This document shows, in pieces, positions 1 to 4,925 of a DNA stretch of 6,076 nucleotides. This stretch comes from Opitutales bacterium. GTDB lineage: Bacteria > Verrucomicrobiota > Verrucomicrobiia > Opitutales > UBA2987. The first letter of the stretch is position 1; every line of letters begins with the position of its first letter. The stretch is from positions 1-6,076 of the forward strand of contig JAJFLT010000412.1 of assembly GCA_021772555.1 (NCBI GenBank). The letters are read 5' to 3'. The translations under genes and the position numbers were made by a program. The notes under the pieces are model-generated. The model made no database searches. It saw only the letters and a program-made list of their open reading frames with translations, and was not told where the DNA came from.

Positions 1-29
1 CCATGCAAGAAGAATTTGAGATTCAGTAG

Positions 30-779
30 TCATGCCTTGTTAAATTCGACACTCTCTTTCGATATTAATATTCCGAATACTATTCCGGCTACCACCGAAT
101 AAGTAGGCCCGACAAACCAACCGATTATCGGTATCATCATAATAATGAAACCAAAAAGGCCAAAGATTAACATACTCCCGATATTTTTCCGCATTAACAC
201 AATTGATTCTCTTGGAGTATAACCGCTTCTCTCCAAATAGGGATCTACATAGGCCACGCTGCTCAAAAATATCTGAAAAGGTATTAACATTAAACTAGAT
301 ATTAAAATGCCGGCAACAGGGACTAAGCCAATAAACAGCCCTCCAACAAAAACTGCGACAGACGCTGAAATTGTAAAAGACGCCATCATCAATGGTCGCT
401 TAATCGACTCAATAAACCCCCTATCAAATTCTTTCGAGTGACCATTTACTAATTCTTCAACTTTGACGGAAAGTTTATCTAAAAACGGCGCATAACAAAC
501 CATGACTAAACTCCTGAATGCGACGTAAAACGGCCCCATCTCAAAAACGATAATGAAGAGCATCAGCACTAGTCGGAACCACTCGGGCAGCTCGAAAAAA
601 GTCGAAAGAAATTCATGTAGCCAGACACTGAGGATCGAGGAAAAAGCGAAACAAAGAACCACTAAAACGACGGCCAAAACCACCGACAATATGATCGGAA
701 CCAGTAAGTAGCGCCAATAGCCGAGCTTCCAAAGAATCTCATGGGCCTTCAAAAAGGAAAATTTTGCTTTTCCAATCAT
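30..779 (-). CDS. EI24/CysZ-like multi-pass membrane protein
   Basis: A 249-residue, very hydrophobic protein with no separate signal peptide. I see about six membrane segments: residues ~24-48, ~70-94, a pair within ~129-174 and a pair within ~201-240. A loop after the second segment carries a PFLDKLSVKVEE motif, and a later loop carries YTPRESIVLMRKN. Both are typical of the EI24 domain family, which includes the sulfate permease CysZ, so the protein should sit in the inner membrane. The substrate cannot be read from sequence, and CysZ function should not be assumed. The gene starts 6 bases after the stop of the 114-residue gene upstream, so the two are probably co-transcribed. No strong Shine-Dalgarno lies before its ATG, which fits translational coupling. 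It is more AT-rich than the BMC genes to the right and has no evident link to them. Confidence 0.8.
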   Translation of the reverse strand: MIGKAKFSFLKAHEILWKLGYWRYLLVPIILSVVLAVVLVVLCFAFSSILSVWLHEFLSTFFELPEWFRLVLMLFIIVFEMGPFYVAFRSLVMVCYAPFLDKLSVKVEELVNGHSKEFDRGFIESIKRPLMMASFTISASVAVFVGGLFIGLVPVAGILISSLMLIPFQIFLSSVAYVDPYLERSGYTPRESIVLMRKNIGSMLIFGLFGFIIMMIPIIGWFVGPTYSVVAGIVFGILISKESVEFNKA

Positions 780-785
780 ACTTAT

Positions 786-1130
786 TTATTTCGGTAAAAG
801 CCCCCTGAAATATGTCTGTATTATTACGCGAGAAGCCATGTTGGCATCACCTAAATCTTCGCTTGCTATCGACAAAGCCGAATAACCTCCCTCTCCCGGC
901 GATATCTCTTCCCAATGCCCGATAAATCGATCATCGGTGCCGACCACCCATAGACCATTGTGTGGCTCTTCATTATTCCACGGCACAGGAAATTTTCCGT
1001 ATTCCCTTAGTAATTCGCTGATGGCCTGAATCAACGCCGCCTCTGAAAACAAAGCTGAACCAAGATCGCTATTCCATCCCGTCTCCGGGAATCGAATTAA
1101 ACACGATTTGAGTTTTGAAACACTGTCCAT
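786..1130 (-). CDS. hypothetical protein, 114 residues
   Basis: I do not recognise this family. The product is a soluble-looking 114-residue protein with no signal peptide or membrane segment. The middle (~residues 50-80) is rich in Trp, Gly and acidic residues (GLWVVGTDDRFIGHWEE), which suggests a small beta-rich fold, and the N-terminal part looks helical. It is supported as a gene by an ATG start, by filling the space between two minus-strand genes, and by its 6-base gap to the EI24-like gene downstream. There is no obvious Shine-Dalgarno before its ATG. It lies 53 bases after the tRNA-binding protein gene and is probably in the same transcription unit. Confidence 0.6.
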   Translation of the reverse strand: MDSVSKLKSCLIRFPETGWNSDLGSALFSEAALIQAISELLREYGKFPVPWNNEEPHNGLWVVGTDDRFIGHWEEISPGEGGYSALSIASEDLGDANMASRVIIQTYFRGLLPK

Positions 1131-1183
1131 TTTTTATGGGGCTTGCCGAGACATCCGGTTCCGGCGACCCGATCAGACGCATG

Positions 1184-1537
1184 TTACCCAGCTCTCGAAC
1201 CGTTTGGGACAGCCTTTTCCGGGACTGACAGACACGGACTGATTCCATCGGAAAATCCTATATCGAATAGCATGCCCTGTGATACCTCACCCGCCATTTT
1301 CTTTTCCGGCAAGTTCAGCACGAAAAGCGCTTGTTTCCCCTCGATTTCGTACGGGTTTGTCCGTTCTTGCTTAATCCCCGCAAGGATCGATCGCGAGTGA
1401 TCACCAAAATCGACCGAAAGCTTCATTAGCTTTTTCGAATTCACCACCTCCACCACCGAGGTGATGGTTCCGACTCGAATATCAAGTTTTTCAAATTCTT
1501 CAAACGAGATGTTTTCTTTAATTACAGATGGTTTCAT
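1184..1537 (-). CDS. tRNA-binding domain protein (MetG C-terminal / Trbp111 / CsaA type)
   Basis: A 117-residue protein that is essentially a single tRNA-binding OB-fold domain. Landmarks are FEKLDIRVGTI (residues 15-25), KLMKLSVDFGD (36-46), LAGIKQ (52-57), VLNLPEKKMAG (73-83), VSQGML (85-90) and the closing VPNGS near the C-terminus. The pattern matches the C-terminal domain of methionyl-tRNA synthetase and stand-alone relatives such as Trbp111 and CsaA, which bind tRNA or act as small cytoplasmic chaperones. No synthetase core is attached. I chose the ATG at 1535-1537 because a MKPxxxxxxISFEEF start matches this family; an in-frame ATG 11 codons upstream would add a stretch unlike it. A GGAG lies 14 bases before the chosen start, which is rather far. 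The specific subfamily is not certain. Confidence 0.85.
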   Translation of the reverse strand: MKPSVIKENISFEEFEKLDIRVGTITSVVEVVNSKKLMKLSVDFGDHSRSILAGIKQERTNPYEIEGKQALFVLNLPEKKMAGEVSQGMLFDIGFSDGISPCLSVPEKAVPNGSRAG

Positions 1538-1660
1538 ACGCCTATTGTAATCTCCAGTTGGGGCGAACATCGTAAATCAACGGCAGCCGTTTGCCCCCGT
1601 CTGTTGCCAAGAACAGTTAGAACCCTGTGTTCCAGCAATATTTTATGCCTCGGCCTTCGG

Positions 1661-1822
1661 CTACTGATCCTTACCTGCGTCGCTCGATGCGTTTTCCGTC
1701 TGCTGATCTGCTGGCGTTTCGTCCGGTTTCTTGTAATCACCGATGACACCTTTCAGTGGGCAGGCTTTGAATACCGGACACTTCTTGCAGCCGGATACTA
1801 AGGCAATGGGGCATATTGTCAT
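1661..1822 (-). CDS. small Cys-rich protein, 53 residues
   Basis: A short gene with a perfect AAGGAGG Shine-Dalgarno 8 bases before its ATG. The product has four cysteines at residues 4, 12, 15 and 21, three of them followed by Pro or in a CxxCP pattern (CP, CKKCP, CP). A conserved-looking VIGDYKKP follows, and then an acidic/Gln/Ser tail of about 20 residues that looks disordered. The spacing suggests a small metal or Fe-S site, but this is inference. It resembles short uncharacterised CxxCP proteins I associate with Desulfobacterota; I cannot name a family or function. It has no signal peptide. The 123 bases between its stop and the next minus-strand gene contain nothing I can assign. Confidence 0.7.
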   Translation of the reverse strand: MTICPIALVSGCKKCPVFKACPLKGVIGDYKKPDETPADQQTENASSDAGKDQ

Positions 1823-1830
1823 TCTCAATT

Positions 1831-1837
1831 CCTCCTT
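1831..1837 (-). promoter_or_regulatory. strong ribosome binding site of the small Cys-rich gene
   Basis: On the minus strand this reads AAGGAGG, a full anti-16S match placed 8 bases before the ATG at 1820-1822. It is the best Shine-Dalgarno in the window and the main reason to accept the 53-residue gene. It overlaps the TAA stop (1836-1838) of the candidate 35-codon ORF upstream. Confidence 0.75.
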
Positions 1838-1943
1838 ATTCAGTGTATAGTTCGGAAAACCGCTTGATACGTTCTAACACAATACAGGCGGCATTGACGC
1901 AGCCCGTGCTTGGATACGATAAAATTTTAGACCAAATGTGCAA
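1836..1943 (-). CDS. candidate small ORF, 35 codons (doubtful)
   Basis: An open frame beginning at a TTG (1941-1943) ends at a TAA that overlaps the Shine-Dalgarno of the Cys-rich gene, the usual layout of coupled genes. The deduced C-terminal part (TGCVNAAC, then VLERIKRFSELYTE) has two Cys five residues apart and an amphipathic helix, and its codons look natural. Against it, there is no ATG, the start is uncertain (AAGGA lies about 12 bases before the TTG), and the frame is closed by a TAA 10 codons upstream of that TTG. It could be a real small protein, the remnant of a longer gene, or chance. Confidence 0.25.
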   Translation of the reverse strand: MHIWSKILSYPSTGCVNAACIVLERIKRFSELYTE

Positions 1944-2067
1944 GAAAATAGGTAATTCCTTGGCAGAGAAGAGGATTTATCAATTTTCCGCATCAAGAAT
2001 CCTTTACCGAACGGAGTAACACCCTTCAACCCGAAACATGACACCTACAATTTTCCTCCGTCCGTAA

Positions 2068-2083
2068 GTTACCGCACGGTGAC
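2068..2083. promoter_or_regulatory. inverted repeat, possible operator
   Basis: GTTACCGCACGGTGAC forms two 7-base arms around a CA centre and is symmetric except for one T/G position. It sits about 130 bases before the first BMC gene. The size and symmetry suit a dimeric repressor or activator. No regulator gene lies in the window, so the assignment rests on symmetry and position alone. Confidence 0.35.
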
Positions 2084-2173
2084 AAAACATCGTCAAGATT
2101 CCCGGATTTTCATCACAAATGCCGCCTTCCGCCACCAAATAACGGTTAAATCGCGGCGAAAAGTATAAACCCG

Positions 2174-2202
2174 TTGACCCCTTCCGGTAGGTAGAGGATA
2201 TT
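2174..2202 (+). promoter_or_regulatory. possible sigma-70-type promoter of the BMC operon
   Basis: TTGACC (2174-2179) is followed after 17 bases by GATATT (2197-2202), which matches four of six positions of TATAAT. Transcription would start about 5 bases before the ATG at 2214, leaving almost no leader and placing AGAGGA (2193-2198) outside the mRNA. This casts doubt on the assignment; the true promoter may lie further upstream. Confidence 0.25.
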
Positions 2203-2213
2203 GAAAAAACTTG

Positions 2214-3503
2214 ATGAGAAAGCACTACAAAATCGCATTGGGCGGAGATCATGGCGGATTTGAATTGAAGCAGGATCTGCTGGCCTACGCCCTGAGCAAG
2301 GGCCACCAGATTTGCGATTGCGGAACTCATGGGAAAAACCCGGTCGATTACCCGGATATCGCCAAAAAGGTCGCCGGGATGGTTGCTTCCGAGGACTGCG
2401 ATTTTGGCGTTATCGTCGATGGCGCGGGCATTGGCTCGGCCATGGCGGCAAACAAAGTGCCGGGCATCCTGGCGGCGGCCTGTTACAACGAAGCCCTGGC
2501 CCGCAACTCCCGCCAGCACAACGGAGCCAATGTCCTCACCCTCGGTTCCGGGCAAACCAATTTATACGACGCCAAAAAAATACTGGACGCTTTTCTGGAA
2601 ACCGATTGCACGGAGGAAAGGCACCTCCGGCGGGTGGGATTGATTCGCGATATCGAGAGAGGGAATTATTCGTCAGCCACTGCCATCGCAGATGCGGGCA
2701 GTCTCATGGGCGGGCAGGAAATTCATCCTCAGGACCTGGAGCGTATTTCCCGCCGCGTTCAGGAATTGGCCACGGGTGGAAGAGGCGGTGGAGGTTCATC
2801 GGCTCAGGCCAATGGAGCCGTCATAGGCCCGGACGAGATTGCCCAGACCATCGACCACACCATATTAAAACCGGAGGCCTCGCTGGGAGACGTGCAAAAA
2901 CTTTGTGAAGAGGCCCGGCAATATAATTTTTACTCGGTCTGTGTGAACCCCACCTACGCCCGGCAGGCCAAGGCCGCCCTCGTAGGAACCGATGTCAAAG
3001 TCTGCTGCGTGGTGGGATTTCCCCTGGGCGCCAATCCGCCGGAAAACAAGGCCATGGAGGCGCGCCGGGCCATTCGCGAAGGGGCCAAGGAAATCGATAT
3101 GGTGATCAACGTGGGCGCTATGAAAAGTGGGGACGAGGCATATGTTTTAAAGGACATTCGCGCCGTGGCCGAGGCTTGCCGCGATGGCAGCGCCTTGCTC
3201 AAGGTCATTTTGGAAACCAGTCTTTTAACGGACCGTGAAAAAGTCCGGGTTTGCGAGTTGGCTATGAAAGCCGGGGCCGATTTTGTGAAAACATCCACCG
3301 GGTTCGGCTCCGCTGGAGCCACCGCGGAAGATATCGCCCTGATGGCCAAAACGGTGGCCCCGAGGAAGCTTGGAGTAAAAGCTTCCGGGGGAGTGCGAAC
3401 TTACGAAGACGCGGCCAAAATGATTCGGGCCGGAGCCACCCGCATCGGTGCCAGCAGCGGAATCAATATCGTCAAAAGAGCCATCGAATTGGCATCAAAA
3501 TAG
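2214..3503 (+). CDS. RpiB-like isomerase / deoxyribose-phosphate aldolase fusion
   Basis: A 429-residue two-domain protein. Residues 1-150 are an RpiB/LacAB-type sugar-phosphate isomerase fold: GGDHGG (10-15), DYP (45-47), AANKVPG (78-84) and SRQHN (99-103, with the ring-opening His at 102). The usual catalytic Cys is replaced by Asp69 (VDGAGIG). Residues 206-429 are a complete DeoC-type class I aldolase: IDHTILKPEA, SVCVNP, GFPLG, EIDMVIN (Asp295), FVKTSTGF (Schiff-base Lys359) and KASGGVR (Lys389). This domain should cleave 2-deoxyribose 5-phosphate to acetaldehyde and glyceraldehyde 3-phosphate. The linker (151-205) holds an amphipathic helix and a Gly-rich run. I prefer the ATG at 2214; a TTG directly before it is possible, and an in-frame TGA lies 9 bases upstream of that TTG. 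The AGAGGA at 2193-2198 lies 15 bases before the ATG, a long spacing. It is the first gene of the BMC operon. Confidence 0.93.
   Translation: MRKHYKIALGGDHGGFELKQDLLAYALSKGHQICDCGTHGKNPVDYPDIAKKVAGMVASEDCDFGVIVDGAGIGSAMAANKVPGILAAACYNEALARNSRQHNGANVLTLGSGQTNLYDAKKILDAFLETDCTEERHLRRVGLIRDIERGNYSSATAIADAGSLMGGQEIHPQDLERISRRVQELATGGRGGGGSSAQANGAVIGPDEIAQTIDHTILKPEASLGDVQKLCEEARQYNFYSVCVNPTYARQAKAALVGTDVKVCCVVGFPLGANPPENKAMEARRAIREGAKEIDMVINVGAMKSGDEAYVLKDIRAVAEACRDGSALLKVILETSLLTDREKVRVCELAMKAGADFVKTSTGFGSAGATAEDIALMAKTVAPRKLGVKASGGVRTYEDAAKMIRAGATRIGASSGINIVKRAIELASK
2724..2774 (+). other. internal encapsulation-peptide-like helix in the fusion linker
   Basis: Residues 171-187 of the fusion (HPQDLERISRRVQELAT) have the spacing of hydrophobic and charged residues seen in BMC encapsulation peptides, short amphipathic helices that tether enzymes to the shell interior. 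It is followed by a flexible run (GGRGGGGSS, 188-196). Such peptides are normally at a terminus with a flexible linker; here one lies between two enzyme domains. The assignment is by pattern and context. Confidence 0.6.
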
Positions 3504-3520
3504 AGAAATCAAAAGAAAAA

Positions 3521-3537
3521 GGACTATACTAAAAATG
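3521..3537 (+). promoter_or_regulatory. translation start module of the BMC-T gene
   Basis: GGACTATACTAAAAATG places a purine-rich AAAAAGGA 11 bases before the ATG. Near-identical modules occur before the BMC-H gene (GGAGTATAATAAAATG, 4216-4231) and, interrupted, before the triose-phosphate isomerase gene (GGAAATACTAAAAT, 4907-4920). The module supports the ATG at 3535 over an earlier in-frame start inside the aldolase gene. Confidence 0.5.
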
Positions 3538-4158
3538 GTTGAATTAAGGACCTACACTTTTCTGGACAGCCTGCAGCCGCAGTTTGCCTCGTTTATCGCC
3601 ACTATTGCCGGGGGCTACCTGCCGGTTCCTGGCCAGGCTTCGCTTTTCATCGAAATATCGCCCGGCATGGAAATCAATCGGGTGACCGACATTGCCCTCA
3701 AGGCGACCGATGTGAGGCCCGGCATGATGATCGTCGAGCGGGTCTTTGGGATGCTGGAGGTCCACTCCCATTCCCAGGCCAATGTGCGCCAGGCCGGGGC
3801 GGCCATTTTGGACGCCCTCGATCTTAAGCCGGAAGATCGCATCAAGCCGCATGTTTCCACCAGCCAGTTGATCCGCAATATGTCCGATTACCACACCCAG
3901 TTGATCAACAAGACACGGCATGGAAACATGATACTACCCGGTCAAACCCTTTATATTATGGAAGTGGCCCCGGCCGGTTATGCCGCCATAGCGGCCAACG
4001 AGGCGGAAAAAGCGGCCAACATCAACATCCTCGAAGTTCGCACCTTCGGTTCATTCGGACGATTTTACCTCGGCGGCGACGAGGCCGACATGGAAGTCGG
4101 TTACAGAGCCGCCGAACAAGCCATTGCGGACATCGATGGCCGGGAAATGAAACGCTGA
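3535..4158 (+). CDS. BMC-T shell protein (tandem BMC domains, probably permuted)
   Basis: A 207-residue protein built of two related halves. The first (about 1-97) and the second (about 98-207) align through PGQASLFIEISPG (32-44) and PGQTLYIMEVAPA (135-147). Each is followed by a helix (IALKA; NEAEKAA) and a strand with a Gly-containing pore loop (VERVFGMLEV; EVRTFGSFGRFYLGG). Each half starts with a strand-helix segment before the core, as in circularly permuted BMC domains of the EutL/PduB/CsoS1D kind. Such proteins form pseudohexameric trimers in the shell facets, some with a large gated pore suited to bulky, phosphorylated metabolites. I cannot tell single from stacked trimers. The ATG at 3535 is preceded by AAAAAGGA; the frame is open further upstream into the aldolase gene, but that extension is not BMC-like. 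The gene starts 31 bases after the fusion gene. Confidence 0.85.
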   Translation: MVELRTYTFLDSLQPQFASFIATIAGGYLPVPGQASLFIEISPGMEINRVTDIALKATDVRPGMMIVERVFGMLEVHSHSQANVRQAGAAILDALDLKPEDRIKPHVSTSQLIRNMSDYHTQLINKTRHGNMILPGQTLYIMEVAPAGYAAIAANEAEKAANINILEVRTFGSFGRFYLGGDEADMEVGYRAAEQAIADIDGREMKR

Positions 4159-4228
4159 CGTTATCGATTTCGATTTCAAAATTAATTAACCTTAGAAAAA
4201 CAAAACCAACATATTGGAGTATAATAAA
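4159..4228 (+). other. AT-rich gap before the BMC-H gene
   Basis: Seventy AT-rich bases separate the BMC-T and BMC-H genes, the widest gap between the plus-strand genes apart from the 83 bases before BMC-P. It ends in the GGAG Shine-Dalgarno (4216-4219). A TATAAT at 4220-4225 has no matching -35 and lies too close to the ATG to be a useful promoter. I see no hairpin. An internal start or processing site raising BMC-H output is possible but not shown. Confidence 0.3.
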
Positions 4229-4528
4229 ATGGCAGAAGCATTAGGAATGGTGGAAACAAGGTCGTTTGCCGCAGCCGTGGAGGCGGGTGACGCGATGGTC
4301 AAGGCTGCCAAGGTGGAACTCGTTGCATACGAGAAAACCGGTGGCGGCTACACAACGGTAATCGTCAGGGGTGATGTAGCCTCGGTTAAAGCATCCTGCG
4401 ATGCCGGGCAAATTGCCGGCGCCCGGGTGGGAGAAGTTGTGGCCGTACACGTTATCCCGCGCCCGCACGCCAACATCGATCTGGTTCTGCCGCTGGGTCG
4501 CACTCCGCGGGCCGGAAGCAAAAAATAA
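4229..4528 (+). CDS. BMC-H hexameric shell protein
   Basis: A 99-residue single BMC domain of the PduA/EutM/CcmK class, which tiles the facets of the shell as hexamers. Motifs in order are ALGMVETR (4-11), the helix AAVEAGDAMVKAA (15-27), VELVAYEK (29-36), the pore loop TGGGY (37-41), TVIVRGDVASVKA and VGEVVAVHVIPRPH. The pore loop has Gly39 where PduA has Ser40, and Tyr41 follows it. The length is close to the family norm; the basic tail (RTPRAGSKK) replaces the usual C-terminus. The ATG at 4229 has GGAG 9 bases upstream; a TTG five codons earlier would put that GGAG inside the gene, so I reject it. This is probably the main facet protein among those visible; further copies may lie to the right. 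Confidence 0.95.
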   Translation: MAEALGMVETRSFAAAVEAGDAMVKAAKVELVAYEKTGGGYTTVIVRGDVASVKASCDAGQIAGARVGEVVAVHVIPRPHANIDLVLPLGRTPRAGSKK

Positions 4529-4611
4529 ACCCCAACTTTTCGGCCGCAGCGAGAGCCCGGGCGTCATGGATTATGGCCCCGGTCTCAACCTGTCCGGCTG
4601 GATAATTTGAT

Positions 4612-4899
4612 ATGAATCTTGGAAAAGTAGTCGGCACTCTGGTTGCCAGCCAAAAAGTTTCCAGTATGGATGGGCTCAAGCTCCTTCTGGTCAAGTACGT
4701 CGATAGTTCCGGCCAGGAAACGGGTGGCCAGGTGGTGGCCGCCGATGCGGTTGGGGCCGGGATCGAGGAATTTGTGCTGGTCGCCACCGGCAGTTCCGCC
4801 CGGCAAACAGACGCCACCGACAACCGGCCCTGCGACGCCGTCATCCTGGCCATCGTGGACAGTTGGGAAGTCGGCGGGGACATCGTTTACAAAAAATAA
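4612..4899 (+). CDS. BMC-P pentameric vertex protein (EutN/CcmL family)
   Basis: A 95-residue protein of the EutN/CcmL/CsoS4 family, which forms pentamers that cap the vertices of the shell. Motifs are GKVVGTLVASQK (4-15), GLKLLLVKYVD, the central AADAVGAGIEEFVLVATGSSARQT and the closing AIVDSWEVGG. The length is typical. The start is the ATG at 4612, in a TGATATG context: a 14-codon frame from 4566 stops one base earlier, which may be chance. The Shine-Dalgarno is weak (GGAT about 9 bases upstream). The 83 bases before it are more GC-rich than the other gaps in the operon. The modest start signal fits the low copy number needed for vertex proteins. Confidence 0.95.
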   Translation: MNLGKVVGTLVASQKVSSMDGLKLLLVKYVDSSGQETGGQVVAADAVGAGIEEFVLVATGSSARQTDATDNRPCDAVILAIVDSWEVGGDIVYKK

Positions 4900-4925
4900 G
4901 TTTTTAGGAAATACTAAAATTACCC

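Larger units (their letters stand above)
1944..2213. other. divergent intergenic region upstream of the BMC operon
   Basis: About 270 bases without a convincing gene lie between the minus-strand block and the first plus-strand BMC gene. This is where control of the BMC operon should lie. I see one strong inverted repeat (2068-2083) and a weak promoter-like pair next to the start codon (2174-2202). A second TTGACG lies further left (1894-1899), with TACGAT 15 bases on, inside the doubtful small ORF. I see no tRNA, no riboswitch I recognise and no terminator with a U-tract. Confidence 0.6.

Noticed and set aside
1648..1668. Small GC-rich hairpin after the Cys-rich gene, considered as a terminator
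   Set aside because: Only about three solid base pairs form around a three-base loop, and there is no U-tract on the minus-strand transcript.
1534..1749. A 71-codon minus-strand ORF rich in Arg
   Set aside because: It overlaps most of the Cys-rich gene in another frame and has no Shine-Dalgarno; it looks like a shadow frame.
1816..2019. A 67-codon plus-strand ORF before the BMC operon
   Set aside because: It has no ribosome binding site, resembles no family, and overlaps better-supported minus-strand frames, including the start of the Cys-rich gene.
4566..4610. A 14-codon mini-ORF ending one base before the vertex-protein start
   Set aside because: Tight coupling would be attractive, but it has no clear ribosome binding site and a frame this short arises easily by chance.
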